This document shows positions 12,620-25,935 of a stretch of DNA of 64,000 nt, piece by piece. A model generated the notes under the pieces. That model did no database searches. It was not told the DNA's origin and worked only from the letters and a program-made list of their open reading frames with translations. Position 1 is the first letter of the stretch. Every line of letters begins with the position of its first letter. The position numbers and the translations under genes are program-made. Source of the stretch: Epiperipatus broadwayi (taxonomy: Eukaryota; Onychophora; Udeonychophora; Euonychophora; Peripatidae); assembly GCA_028023455.1 (NCBI GenBank), contig JAQFVV010006426.1:124001-188000 (forward strand). The letters run 5' to 3'.

Positions 12620-13075
12620 GGGTGGTGGCTTAATATGTTGGCTACCATATTTTCAGGGCCAGGGCAGTAAATGATTATAACGAAGTTTTTGAAGGGACAT
12701 TCCATCATATGAGATGGTCATTGTTCAAATAACTTAATGAGAAATTTGACGCACCAGTGGTTATGAACCCAGTAATACCTGCTTAAATTTGTTGCATGCC
12801 CATATGATTGCCAGAGCTTTTTGTTCTTTGACCGCATAGTTCTTTTCTGCCCCTTTTAAGATATGGCTGCCGAAATAGCACTTGTTGTTTGCTGTTTTGG
12901 GTGATTTGAAATAGTATGACACCCAACTCTTTCCTACTACTATCGGTCTGTAAGTAGAAAGGGCAGGTAAATTCTGGGTAGTGTAGCATCACAGTTTGTA
13001 AAAACATCTTTACTTGCTTGAAGTCTTCATGGGCACTTGTCCAGTCCCTTCGGTGGTGAGGTTTTAGCAATTTCT
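12620..13075 (-). pseudogene. Gypsy RNase H relic
   Basis: A 95-codon open stretch on the - strand (13,070 to 12,783) contains DWTSAHEDFKQVK, MLHYPEFTCPFYLQTDSS and RKELGVILFQ. This is the start of the Gypsy RNase H domain, with the first catalytic Asp in LQTDSS. The following KGAEKNYAVKEQKALAII motif is recoverable in another frame. Confidence 0.85.
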
Positions 13076-13139
13076 ACTAGGGATGATGTATCTTTGGAAA
13101 ATTCAGGGTTGAATTTGTAGTAGTAGTTGCAAAGAGCCT

Positions 13140-13850
13140 AACCTACTTTCAGATTTTTGGTCTGGGGAAGTTTTCAATTGCTTCAACTTTGTCAGGGTGA
13201 GCCCTAATTCCCTGCCTATTTACAAGGTGGCATAAGAACAATCTTCAAAGCAAAGCAACTCTTAAATTTAAATTTACAGATGTTTTTCTGGACCTCATTC
13301 ATTGAAAAATTCTTAGATCTTTCAAATGTTCTTGTGATATTGCTTGATGCAACTACTACATCATCTAATATAACATACAAAGTTTTTTTTTAACTTTTGC
13401 GTTAGTAATTTGTCCAGGCATCTCATTAGACCAGCACCACTTTTTATTAACCGGAAAGGTACTCTCTTAAACGTGAGTTTGCCCATTGTGTTGGAATGTA
13501 TATTTTCAATTCTGGAAGTGTACAGCCATTTGCCAGTAACTGGCTGTTAAGTCTACGATGGATAAAATATTCTTTGCAGCTAATTTGATAAATGTTTTGT
13601 GAATGGGTGGGGGAATATCTCTCTGGTATGATAATGTTCAGTGTCCACATCTTCAGGCACAACGTTATGCTTGACCACAACTAACAGGTAAGGTGATGAC
13701 CCCTTTTCAATGACAACCCAGTCAACCATCTCCTGAATTTGGGCATTTACCTCTTCTTGGTATTGAAAAGGAATCAAGTACATATGAGTCTGAAAATGCA
13801 TTTCTTTTACCCATATCATATGGACATAATCCTTGATTTTACCTGGGACT
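13140..13850 (-). pseudogene. Gypsy reverse transcriptase relic
   Basis: The - strand shows, in order: LIPFQYQEEVNAQIQEMV and WVVIEKGSSPYLLVVVKHN (fingers); IVDLTASYWQ at about 13,575-13,531 (motif A, catalytic Asp present); HNGQTHV; and VILDDVVVASSN at about 13,385-13,350, matching the YxDD box with Ile-Leu before DD. Several frameshifts and stops separate them. It would copy element RNA to cDNA if intact; here it is dead. Confidence 0.88.
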
Positions 13851-14069
13851 TGTGAGAATAGACTATTTTTTTCATGTAACTGGAATCAGTCTTCCTCAGT
13901 TTTTAGTAATGATTTGGTAACTTTTTTTTGGAATACTCATCAGGGCTAACCTCCAGACATCTTACTTGGATTTCTTGGATCTTGTTATTGTCATTGAAAC
14001 TAATTTGTTCCTGATGAAGGATTAGTGTCTTTTTTTCCATAGTTGAGGATGCATTCATGCTGGGTTAAG

Positions 14070-14467
14070 AAATCTTCCAATTATTATATCTTGAACTAGC
14101 CCTTTAATCACTAAGAAAGCCTGTCCTGCAGTGGCCTTCCCTATCAAGATTTCCAACCAGGTTTTGGTCATCCTCCCATCACTCTGCCATCAATTGTTGG
14201 ATGGGCAATGGCATACTTCGATGGATAATCCCAATAGTATGGACATCTGAAAAGACAAATGCTGTTAAAGATCTGAGTGTTGGTCTGATGGATGAAAAAC
14301 TGGGTATGCATTCCTTGGATTACTTCTGACAAAGCATGTTGAGTATCCAGTTTTATGCTCATCACTCCAATAATGTTTAAGTGCATCTGGGTAATTTTCA
14401 GTGTTTTTGGTTTTATTTTCAATATGTTCCACCAGTCTTTTAGAGTCTCATGAGTGATATCTGGCAA
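14070..14467 (-). pseudogene. Gypsy protease-region relic
   Basis: An open - strand stretch runs from 14,467 to 14,168, followed after stops by GLVQDIIIGRFLNPA (about 14,103-14,060). The DIIIGRFL motif matches the D-I-I-L-G-x-D-F-L box that closes retroviral-type aspartic proteases in Gypsy elements. The active-site Asp triad is not recognisable. Position just upstream of RT supports the call. Confidence 0.65.
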
Positions 14468-14479
14468 TTATGGTTTGCT

Positions 14480-14650
14480 CATATGGTCCAGCCTCATGAA
14501 AATAAAAAAAAACTCTTGGAGGCTCTCTAAGTGTGATTGAGGGTTTTCGCCTGTCCCTCCAAATGTTTCTATATGCATCCTTTCCATTACACAGTTCCAC
14601 AATCCTACCTCTAATCCTACATTCTTTTCAATGGGACTCAGTCCCACGGT
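14480..14650 (-). pseudogene. Gag-like remnant of the Gypsy element
   Basis: The - strand reads METFGGTGENPQSHLESLQE, resembling the F-x-G-x-x-x-x-P-x-x-(W/F)-(L/I)-x-x-(L/F) opening of Gypsy gag capsid regions. It is only about 50 codons long, so most of gag is missing or unrecognisable. Confidence 0.5.
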
Positions 14651-15177
14651 TTCTTATTATTTTTAAAAGTTGATTTGCTCGCTATTGCTTAGTCTGTTTC
14701 TCTTTTATAAATGGCTTATTAGCTATCATCCAACATCCTGCTCATATCCTACTGTTTACCACTGCCCTCTTTTACTATACTACTGCCCTTCCTTTTATCA
14801 CTTACTGTTATCTATATACTCTATACTACTGCTTATTAGTCACTACTGCCTTACATCATACAATAATATCTAACAATAAAATACGGTGCTGTCTGCTTTG
14901 TCCTTACTTCGCAACTGATTCTTCTTGTCTAAAACATTCACTAGATCCGAGTATATTTTGCTCTTCTTAAACCATGTATACATCCCTACTTCCTTTGAAC
15001 TTGTTACTGCATCTGTCATCCATCTATTCGGCCCACAGTATCTCGATTTATTTCTCTTATTATTTTTTAAACAAAACTTTTATATATATTATAGGACAAA
15101 AGGCTAACAACTTGCTCAAGGTTATGTAATTATTCAAGCCTCACAATTGGGCAGCCAAACTCAAAAAAATTTTAATA
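14651..15177 (-). other. Leader of the Gypsy element next to the 5' LTR
   Basis: Non-coding. About two dozen bases from the LTR the - strand has TTTGGCTGCCCAATTGTGAG, which begins with TGG as primer-binding sites do, but it is displaced from the LTR edge and I could not match it to a tRNA 3' end. Confidence 0.4.
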
Positions 15178-15819
15178 TGTAATGGTCAGATTTCTATGCC
15201 TCGCTATCGTGTTGCAGAATTCAAACACCAGACATGAATAGCAACACTACAGGTAGGTTAAGCCACTAGCAATATTGGGCTTGAATCTGATTATTTGGTT
15301 CCACAACACTCACTACATGATAATGCATCTGATGCCACACTAGAAAATTCTTCCAGGCAGGGGGGTCAGGGAGAGACAAAAGACATTAATTTACTCAGGG
15401 TTAGTGAACTATCAAGAATAATATATGATAATGGTATTAATATTTATACATGTAGTATTTCATTTATCGAGGTAAGATAACAATATTACTGTGTGTTGAA
15501 CAAATAAGACATAACAGCAGATGTATGATTAAAAGGTAAAGTTTAATGAATTATATATACATAGAACATAGTAATTGATTCTTAGTGTCTGTATTAATTA
15601 TACATTTCCGAAAATAATAATTACAGCAACAGAATGGGTAATTATCATGATATATAATGATTTAACTACCTGAACATTTTGGTACAAATACTATAATCTT
15701 ATGCCTATAACAAGAATTATATTTCCAAGATTTTGATGCGAGGTTTTAAATAATAAATGGTAATCATGGTCGCAGCAGACATACCAAGATTAACTTAAAA
15801 GTAAAATGATGGAAAAAAT

Positions 15820-17127
15820 GTAATCGTCAAATCTGGGCACGGTCGCATGATGGCATTGTTTATGTGTCAAAACACATTAAAATCCTGTTTCTGTGGCTAG
15901 CCTTATGGCTAATACAACATTTATATTGTATTACCCATTGCAGGCCACTTTACATGACATTGCACAAAAATATTATGGCCTGTTTTGTGCTTCAAAACTA
16001 TGTGTATTTGTTCTATTCATAGCTGGTTACCATATCGCTTAAAGATGTTTTAATTGCAAGTTGGTACAACTTTTAAAATCTTCATAATAGAGTGATGTCA
16101 TTTATATTTAAATAATCTTAATTACTAATAATTGTCATATGGTTCCCACCCTTCCCTTAAAAAATGTTAATATGTAAAAAATTGGCAAAGGGTATGTTAG
16201 AACACACTTTGACAAAGCTCGTGCGCTAAGTCACGTTTCAGCGTAGAAAATATACAAGACCAATAAAATGTCTGAGAAGAGCGTGTAATTTTTAAACTTT
16301 TCAGAATTGCCGAGTACAGAAAGTGAGACTGTCCTTTTTTCAGGCACTTAATGTCCTCCCAAATACCAGACTGTTTTTATTACAGCAACAAATAAAAATT
16401 AAGTTCAAAAAGTCCAAAGTTTGTGTATTTTTTTTTATTTCAATAGAAATTGACAAGTATTTGAATTATCTTTTTTCAGTGGGGTTAAAATAAATTACTA
16501 TTTTTGTTTATTTTTTGTTAATAATAACAAAGTATGAACCCCCCAAAGCAGTTTATTGTAGAAGCCAAAAAAAAAAGAAAAGGTAATTAAAACGAAATGA
16601 AATATAAATAAAAGTAAAAAGTTGTTGAAAAAAAAATTATTGACTTTTTGTTACAATTATTTATCTGAGGGTGGGGGTGGGTGTTTCAAAACAATTTTTT
16701 ACCCCCAAAAAACACAACAGTTATTTTTGATTTAATAAGAAGAAAAACAATTTAGTCAACCAAAAAAAAAGGTAGAGCAAAGGCGAAACAAGTCCCAAAT
16801 AATTGTATTATATTTTTTCGATGGGGTTAAAACAAGTTTTTCATCGTGAAACAGTCAAAAGTTTTAAAATTAGAAAAATAAACACAAAGGTAAATTACCA
16901 AAATTTGTTGAATAAAGAAAAATGACAGGTTTAAAAAACAACGAAAATGAATGTAAAAATTTGTTTAATAAAAAAGAAATGGTGTTATAAATAAAATAAA
17001 AATTTGTTTAATCAAAAAAAAATCATGTTATATAAAAAAAAAGTTGCGACCCGGTAATATTACATTTGATTGATTTTGTATAGCATCAACACCATCAAGC
17101 AACCGTGCCCAGATTTCAGATGATTAC
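15820..17127. mobile_element. 1.3 kb terminal-inverted-repeat DNA element in the 5' LTR
   Basis: Left end GTAATCGTCAAATCTGGGCA is mirrored at the right by TGCCCAGATTTCAGATGATT. Copy 1 of the LTR has no such sequence and reads straight through an A-rich target (AATGAAAAAAAAAAATC), which proves insertion. The interior is poly-A/poly-T rich with no open frame of note and a GGGTGGGGGTGGGTG tract at about 16,671. The A-run hides the target duplication, so the superfamily is undetermined. Confidence 0.82.
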
Positions 17128-18300
17128 CAAAAAAAATATATCTAATTTAAAGAAACGATTTAACTGATATAAGAGTTTAAGAATGTACAAGTATGGTTAA
17201 TAAATGTTACACAGTGCAAAAGATGAAGTCATTATCATAATGTATAATAATCCAAAGAAAACAAATAGGTGATATTATTAGAGATGCAATGTGATATATT
17301 ATATTGCAATACTTTAAAACTGCAGAGCCATGTTTGAGAGAAATCGGAACTATGGAATGGCATCTGCCAATGGCCCATTCAAAGGGTTATAGCATCTATC
17401 GGGTGTATGGGACAGTGCCACAAATACTCCCTGACTGCATGATGAAAGTTGAATGCCCACGAGAACATTTTATTTTGTTCACATTATGGGGAAATAGAAG
17501 GAATACAGTGACAACTGTATTTATCCATGGAGAAATCACAAAGCTCTAAAAGATATCATTGCATCTTTAAACAGTAACATATATTACATAAGTATGAAAT
17601 AAAATTTACTTCTAAATTACACATTAAATTATAATGACTCAATCTCCCAATGCCCACATTTAAATAGTTTGAACCTTTTTATTTTACATTCCCAAAATGT
17701 ATAATAGTACTTGGTTTAACATGAACAGGTAAATCTAATTAAAGGAAATCAAGGAGATGATTGCAAAATAGGTATAAACAGTTTATATATTATTACGCTT
17801 TCTAACCAATATATCTGCCATCCAGTTATCCATATACACTCGCATTTATGATTAAAATGAATTAAATAACAAATGTGTACTTGCTTTAAATACATAAATA
17901 ATGATGGTGAGTAATTGAAAATAAATACATTTAAACATTGGATATTAGTATAATACGCCCTAGGTATTTTGTGTAATTCATCAACATATTACAAAATTTG
18001 ATATTTTTTGAGCTGGCAAGCTAAAACAATTATAAAGAAAAGGGGGTACAATAATTCCCATTTTTATTTATCCACAAAATATGGTGGCAGCTTTTGGTTA
18101 TGTTATACTCAGGAAGATATTAGCCCAGTCAGAAATTATCTAGGCATAATAATATAGAAATAAAGAATTTAAAATATATATAAAATATGTAAACAAGATG
18201 CTATAACAATAAGAATTGGGTGATTTAACTAATAAAGAAATATTTACAGAGGTTAGGGTATACATCAAAATTTACTTTAATAAAAAAAGAATTATTGGTG

Positions 18301-18402
18301 AATAGCTATAGCTTTTAAAAGATTAAGAGTACTCTAGATTACTTGGATACAAATAGCTATAGCTTTTAAAAGATTAAGAATACTCTAGATTACTTGGATA
18401 CA
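18301..18402. repeat. 51 bp tandem duplication in LTR copy 2
   Basis: The unit beginning AATAGCTATAGCTTTTAAAA occurs at 18,301 and again at 18,352. LTR copy 1 has one copy near 9,646. Confidence 0.9.
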
Positions 18403-19279
18403 GATTACCTGCTTTTAAAGTTGAGATGATTGTTCACATGGAGGTAGAATCAGTCACACATTGTTTGTTATTTATTTACAGCAGCAGTCTTCTTTTACTT
18501 TATTTATTATTCAGATTTAAATCATTTTAAAGTTTGGAGGGCTAACACAGTTTTCAGCACATAGTATAGTTCTTTCCAGATTTGCGGTCTTTCACCAATA
18601 TTCTCATTCTCTGCAGGCACGTATGGAGACTGGTAGTTGATTGACCATTCTCCAGAGGAGAATAGCACTTTGCTGCCTTCTACTCTGCCATATAAAAATA
18701 AAAATTTCAATTCAATATCCTCAATCAGTCCAATTTTGTCCTTTTATATTAGCTATATTTCTTATCTGGCCATAGCCATGCCCTTGGGTGAATTAAACCA
18801 ATAGCAAATGAATTTCTTTATTATTTAATTAAACCTGGATACCACGAATTTATCTTGTTGAATTCCTTCTTACATGTTATTTTTAGTATATGACCTAATT
18901 ACAATATTAGATAAATTTACAAATAAATCTAATATATTTTGACTCATAATTTTAAGTTAATTAAATTTTTTAGGAATCTGCTAATGTATTCTATTGTCTT
19001 TCACTAACCCTTGGCTATCTTTAATAGAAAGAATTTTAACATGACTTTGCAAAATTTAAAACAAAACAATAAGATGATTTTTTTTTTTCAAAATTATAAT
19101 TTTGAAGAAGATTTCAACATTTATTATTTTAGCATAACTTTAAAATAATGTTACAGAAAAATTGACTAAAAATAATAAAATATGAGCTGTATATAACTTT
19201 ATACAACCTTAAAAGAGATTTTAAAAACATTTCTAAATCATACTATTTGGACTTGATATTTACATATGATATTAAAGTA

Positions 19280-19888
19280 ACATTTACTAAGGCTGTAACC
19301 TCAAGAATATGCGTATAAAAATTCAATATTAGGGACCTCTACAGGTCTTAACCACAAGCTTACGCTTTAGAAGAAAAGAGAGGAACCTTTCTTTACTTCA
19401 ACCTACTTTCTATTTAAATAGGTGAAGCTGAAGTGGTTAGATCTGAGAGCATGAAGCTATTCAATACTTCACTGATTAAATCCTCATTTCTTATTACACA
19501 TCAATACTCGCGAAATCTTTCGATTTACAATGAGACAATGGAAAGATCTTATAGTTAGAAATCTATTATGATAATTTAAAGTTGTAATTATAAATTTATT
19601 TAAATGCACATTGATTATGTGAGTATTGATGTGTAATAAGAAATGTGGACTTAATCAGTGAAGTATTGAATAGCTTCAAGCTCTCAGATCTAACCACTTC
19701 AGTTTCACCTATTTAAATAGAAAGTAGGTTGACATAAAGAAGGGTTTTCCTCTTTTCTTCCAAAGCATAAGCTTGTGGTTAAGAAGGTCCCTAATATCGC
19801 ATTTTTACATGCATATTCTTGAGGTGACAGCCTTAGTAAATATTGCATAATCAATGTGCATTTAAATAAATTTATAATTACAACTTTA
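19280..19888. repeat. 609 bp foldback element with 15 bp target duplication
   Basis: Arms at about 19,284-19,510 and 19,618-19,836 are inverted copies, for example TTAGGGACCT with AGGTCCCTAA and ACCACAAGCTTACG with CATAAGCTTGTGGT. TATGATATTAAAGTA flanks it on both sides (19,265-19,279 and 19,889-19,903), and LTR copy 1 has one copy and no insert. The last 50 bases are an inverted copy of loop sequence at 19,572-19,620, so the inverted duplication extends past one arm. Confidence 0.88.
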
Positions 19889-20069
19889 TATGATATTAAA
19901 GTATATGTGCATTTATGGCACATTTAACTGACACATATATATATCTAATACTGCTATACACACAATCTAATATCTAGAGTTTAAATTTATGAGGGGTGGT
20001 AGGTGAAAGACCATAGAAAAAGTGAAACTAAGATTGAAATGTGAATCTTACTGTTTCAATATGTATATG

Positions 20070-21291
<1,222 letters not shown>

Positions 21292-24200
21292 ATGATAGGA
21301 GGGCAGAAAAGTAGTTGGAATTAAAGCAATTAAAAATGAAGAGCTTGAGGTACTAGCAGTAGTGGAAACACATCTAAGAGAAGAAGAATAACCTATACTA
21401 GAAGACTTGGTATGGCAGAGTATAAATAGAAAAGAAAAAAGGGATGGGGGGGGTATAAGAGTTATGTCAAAAAATATTTAAATGCTGTTAGAATGTCAAG
21501 AACATTTGTGGTTTGAGATAAGGTTAGTAAGACAAGAATGGATGGTGGCTATAGTATATATAGTCACTGGAGAGAGTCAAACAATAATGGAATGGAACAG
21601 TAGCATATACGAATACCTAGTTAAGGATATACAGAGTTTCAAAAAAAAGGGAAAGAGAATAATGGATATAGGGGACATGAATGGGCATATTGAAGAAATT
21701 GATATAGATAACAAGAATGTATAGCTTTTGAAAGATTTTTGTCAGAGAGTGAATTTGAGCATTGGAACACATAGTTTAGGAATAATATATTGCACACAAT
21801 AGATTATGTATTAGTAGAAAAAGAGGGAATGAATAAAGTATGGAAAATTAAAGTGTTTGAAAATGAAGAGAGAATATGCAATAGTGATCATAATTTTTTT
21901 ATAATAGAAAATGTTAATAATGTGATGGAGAATAGTAATAAAAATAGAAAGGATAGTGAAAGATGTGGATGGAGAATGAATGATAAGAAATAAGTTAGAA
22001 TAATATAAAATAAAAGTTGAAGAAATCATGGGAGAGTTAGTTGGGGGTGAATATAAGGATTGGTGTGGTGATAAAAGTTGAAGAAATCATGGGAGAGTTA
22101 GTTGGGGGTGAATATAAGGACTGGTGTGGTGAAATTAAAAAAAATGGCAAACAGGGTTTTACATAAGAATATTCAGAAGAATAGAAGTAATAGGAAAGTG
22201 AGAGTTAGTAAAAGTGTACAAGAGGGGTAAAAAGTGTGCAGAGAATATAAGTATTCTATTAAGAACAAAGAACATGAGAAAGATGTTAATGTTAAATGGG
22301 AAAATTATTTTTTTTAAAAAGTTGGCTATAATTATAGAGAAAAAATGAAATTAAATAGTAAATTGTTGGAGGATATTAATAAAAGTGGAAGAGATGAGAG
22401 TAAAAAATTTGAAAATACATTAAAAGAAGAAATGTAGGGACAGAGTAATAGTATTACTAGATAATGAAGAAATAGTGTAGCTCTAGAAAAGAATTAGAGA
22501 CAATCTTAAACAAGTTTGTAATTGATATAAAAAAGATGTTAGATGTGAATGACAGAGGATAACAAACAAAAACATATAGTAGACCTATTAGGTTTACAGA
22601 AAATGAACTGCATGAGACAGGAAAGAAATTGAAAAGTAAAAAGGCAAGAGGTTTAGATGTTGAACAGCAAAGATGGTAATGAATTTAGGACATAGGACAA
22701 AATTAAACCCATTATCATATTTTAAAAAGATGGCACATGAAAGATTTTCCAAATAGTTGAAGTAATACAAGAGTAAGATTACTATTTAAAGGGAAAGGTA
22801 AGGATTATAGAAAGTTAAGCAATTATAGACTGATAATGATAACATCAGTATTATATAAAGTTTTTGCAAATATGGTGGCCAGAAGGCTGGCAAAATGGAT
22901 GGAAAAAAATAATGTAGTGAGAGAAATGCAATGAGGTTTTAGAATAGATAGGCATATAGGATATAGTTTATTTGTAGTCACACAACTTAGAGATATGAGT
23001 AGAAATACAGATAGGCAGTTATATATGATTTTTACTGATATAAAGAAGGCATATAATAGAGTAAATAAATTATGCATGTTTAATAAATTTGGAAATGAAT
23101 GGAGCTTTAGTGGATCTTATTATGAGATTGTATGAAAATAATTACTAAACGTATCATTTAGGAGAAATAGAACCATTTAGAGTTAAAAATGGGATGGGAC
23201 TAAGGTAAGGATGCCCTATGTCATCTTTTTTATTTTTGTTATATTTGAGAGAAATGTAAAGACCAATAGAAAGAATAGGAAGAGAGGTAGAAATACTATT
23301 AATAGATGGCAAGGGAGTGTATACATCATCAAGTCTTTTATTTGCTGCTCATATCTTCTTGTGCACAGAAATTAGAGAAGATGAAGAAGTTATGCTGAAG
23401 ACTTTGTGCAAGGGTGGACAAAGAGATGAGGATTAAATTTAATCAAGGTAAATCAAAAGTAATGATGATAAATGCTGGGGGAAAGTTGAATAAAATTTTT
23501 TATTGGGGAATATAAAGTCAAGTATGATGAATAGGTACAGCTATAATCAAGGAATTGCTTGGATGAATGGGAGAAAAAATTGATAAATGAAGCAAGAAGG
23601 GATTGATAAAAAAAAATTAATAGCATTTCATATAATAAATATGATGAAGCAGGAATTGTATGGAAGATAATGGCAATAGCAGAGTTAGTTTATGGTTATG
23701 ATGTGTTGTGTGTTAATAAAGATGTATTAGATTGTTTAGAAAAAATACAAAGAAGTAGGAAGACATGCAGATGTGTGGATGGTAAAGGGAGGCCCTTAAG
23801 AAGAAATGAGATGGTCAAGTTTTTATATGAGAGATGCAAAAAGCAAAATGAAAATGTTCAGTAGATTGCTATTTGTCAATAGTAAGAGAATAGCAAGAAT
23901 AGTATTTAATTGTGTTACAAGTAAAGAACAGACAACAAGATGGATGAAAAAGGTTCTACAGTATGCAGAAGATTTAGATAAAGACTATATGTCAGTATAC
24001 TTGTACAAAATATGGGATGATTGTGTTAGGATATTATAATGGCAAAGAATGGGACAGAAGAATAGATGCATTAATAAAAAATAGGAAGCTGAAGAGATTG
24101 GAGGATTAGTATAGAGAGTAAAAAGAGTTTAAATATCTATAGAAATAAACAATATTGGGTATGAGTTAATTTATGATAATAGTATGGAAAGTAGTTTATT

Positions 24201-24515
24201 GTTTAAGGCTCAAATAGAATCATTAGCAACTAGGGAATATACACATATATGGGGGAATGTGAGTGATTTAGTCTGCAAGTCATGTAAGGAAGGCATGACA
24301 AATATTAGCAGAATGGATGCGAATAATGAAGTTGTGGAAGAAAAAATATAAACAAAGTGATTATACAGAAAATGGGTTCTTGGTTTTAATGCTGGGTTTG
24401 GAAAAAGATATGCAGGATCTAGATATAAAGGTCATAGAGTGGACAAAGATGATGTGGAAATGGGATGGAGCAGGATAAAGAAAAATATGGAAAAAAAGTA
24501 TAAGTACAGAATGGA
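21292..24515 (+). mobile_element. LINE B, nearly full coding extent but inactivated
   Basis: Same family as LINE A, with more of the 5' end. Endonuclease: VVETHLREEE (about 21,357), GDMNGHIEE (about 21,673), IDYVLV and SDHNF (about 21,884). Reverse transcriptase: SLFVVTQLRDM (about 22,965), FTDIKKAYNRVN (motif A, about 23,032), and GLR-stop-GCPMSSFLFLLYL (about 23,200). The catalytic FADD has become FAAH (about 23,340). C-terminal part: MAIAELVYGYDVLCVNKDVL (23,670) and ARIVFNCVTSKEQTTRWMKK (about 23,895). Multiple stops and frameshifts are present. No 5' UTR or poly-A tail boundary is clear. Confidence 0.87.
22010..22131. repeat. 61 bp tandem duplication in LINE B
   Basis: The unit starting ATAAAAGTTGAAGAAATCAT at 22,010 is repeated at 22,071 with one visible change. 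It overlaps the part of the element that is also duplicated in LINE A at 4,541. Confidence 0.9.
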
Positions 24516-25385
24516 AAAGGAAGATAATGTGGCTAACTGGTTTCTCTAGGCATAGTGACAAAGATTCCTGATTTTGATAATGGAGTAGCCATATCACATC
24601 CCAATATATTCTCTTTAAGATAGGTTGTTTTGGAAAATAATGGTATTATTAGGCAAATACAAAATTATTTTAAAAGTGACAGAAGGTTGACTATAGACAA
24701 TATATTTGTGTTAATCATAATGATAGAAATGTTTTTCAAATTGAATAAAAATCTGATGACAACTGTATTAGTTTATAGAAAAAGTGTATAGTGATGTTAT
24801 ATGGATTCAAGAGTTTAAGGTTTCTAAATCATTGTATGTAATTTCTGGGATTAACTTCCTACTTGAGTGCTTAAATATTACTGAACTCTTAAGCAGTTAA
24901 CTGTTTGTTTATTTTTAATATTTTAAGGAGGAAGTTGTAAAAAATCTGGAAGGACAGAATATCACTCTAATTACAGTTATAAGAAATATGTTTAATACGG
25001 ATGTGTTTATCACATAAATAGTTTAGAAAAAATGAAATATTTCTGAGACAATGATTATCATCAATATTTATGATTTATTTACAGGGTTTGGAAAATAAAT
25101 TACAATTGTTTGATATGGTATATTGTTGTCCCTCCATATCTCGGTCATTTAAATCCATATTGACTTCAGAATCTATACAATTATCCCTACTTGTCATTAC
25201 CCATTTCAGAATCTTGGTTAAACTCTTCAAACTTTTTGCTTTGTGATACAACACAGAATATTTTACAGTTTTTTTCTTGTTACTACTAAATCAAAAACTT
25301 TCATTTTATTATTTAAGAAAGATATTTTATGAATTTTTTTTAAATTTCATAAAACTTTTACCTTTACATTTTGTAATAGATAGGG
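24516..25385. other. AT-rich DNA, possibly LINE B 3' tail at its start
   Basis: The first 80 bases continue the purine-rich character of LINE B. After that I see nothing recognisable. Confidence 0.45.
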
Positions 25386-25389
25386 TATA

Positions 25390-25935
25390 AAACTTTTACC
25401 TTTACATTTTGTAATAGACACAGGTATATATAAGCCTGTGTATTTCATCTATTACATATTAGAGATGTCTGCCTATTCCTTGTACATGTATTTAATGGAT
25501 TATGTCCTGTACATGAGGGGTCAGATTGACTTTTAGGTCAACATGGTTGTGACAACAATCTCGGCCTAAGGGTGGCCTTTGAGCATTCCATCATCAGATT
25601 TTCAATTGGATGGACGGTTGAAGAGTTGGAGTGTGGAGTACCTTGAAGCCTGTCCATTAAAGTAGGAGGATTTGCTATCTTAATATATATCTAAGCACTT
25701 GTAGCATATATGTGTGGAGATGGTAATCTGGACCAACTGATGATTGCTGGTTTAGCATGAAATACGTATATTGGTGATTATTTATCTTTTCGACATATGT
25801 GTGTTCAGGTGTATCAGTGTTATGAGATAGTGTGGAGAGTGTTGGGTCATGTGAAAGTCTGTGCTCATACCTGTCTATTACATATATAGACACAGGTATA
25901 TATAAGCCTGTGTATTTCATCTTTACATTTTGATA
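25390..25935. repeat. Repeat unit bounded by a hairpin-forming 36 bp direct repeat
   Basis: AGACACAGGTATATATAAGC followed by CTGTGTATTTCATCT occurs at 25,417 and 25,888. Each copy holds the small inverted repeat ACACAGG...CCTGTGT. Between them is a motif, CTGGACCAACTGATGATTGC then TGGTTTAGCATGAAAT, that recurs near 35,427 and 36,374, so this is a member of an interspersed family (FB2). Confidence 0.7.

Larger units (their letters stand above)
7874..20058 (-). mobile_element. Complete but inactive Ty3/Gypsy-type LTR retrotransposon with ~2.8 kb LTRs
   Basis: Two long direct repeats (7,874-10,684 and 15,178-20,058, the latter enlarged by insertions) flank 4.5 kb that encodes gag/pol relics on the - strand. 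On that strand each repeat starts TGAAACAGTAAGA and ends TTTACA or ATTACA, which are canonical TG...CA LTR ends. A purine stretch AAGGGAATA lies next to the 3' LTR as a candidate polypurine tract. The flanks are ATAT on both sides, a possible 4 bp target duplication, although in TA-rich DNA. By eye the two LTRs differ at about one base in ten in the stretches I compared, so the insertion is old. The gag region is very short. Confidence 0.82.
15178..20058 (-). repeat. 5' LTR (copy 2) of the Gypsy-type element, with two nested insertions
   Basis: Collinear with copy 1 outside 15,820-17,127 (TIR element) and 19,280-19,888 (foldback). Also contains a private 51 bp tandem duplication at 18,301. 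Its ends on the - strand are TGAAACAGTAAGATTC and GACCATTACA. Confidence 0.8.

Noticed and set aside
14670-15107. Two + strand frames rich in Leu/Tyr/Ser
   Set aside because: Antisense of the Gypsy leader/gag region; no homology or motif.
17304-17549. 81-codon open frame in LTR copy 2
   Set aside because: The same region in LTR copy 1 (about 8,700-8,930) is frameshifted, differences are not codon-biased, and it lies antisense to the element.
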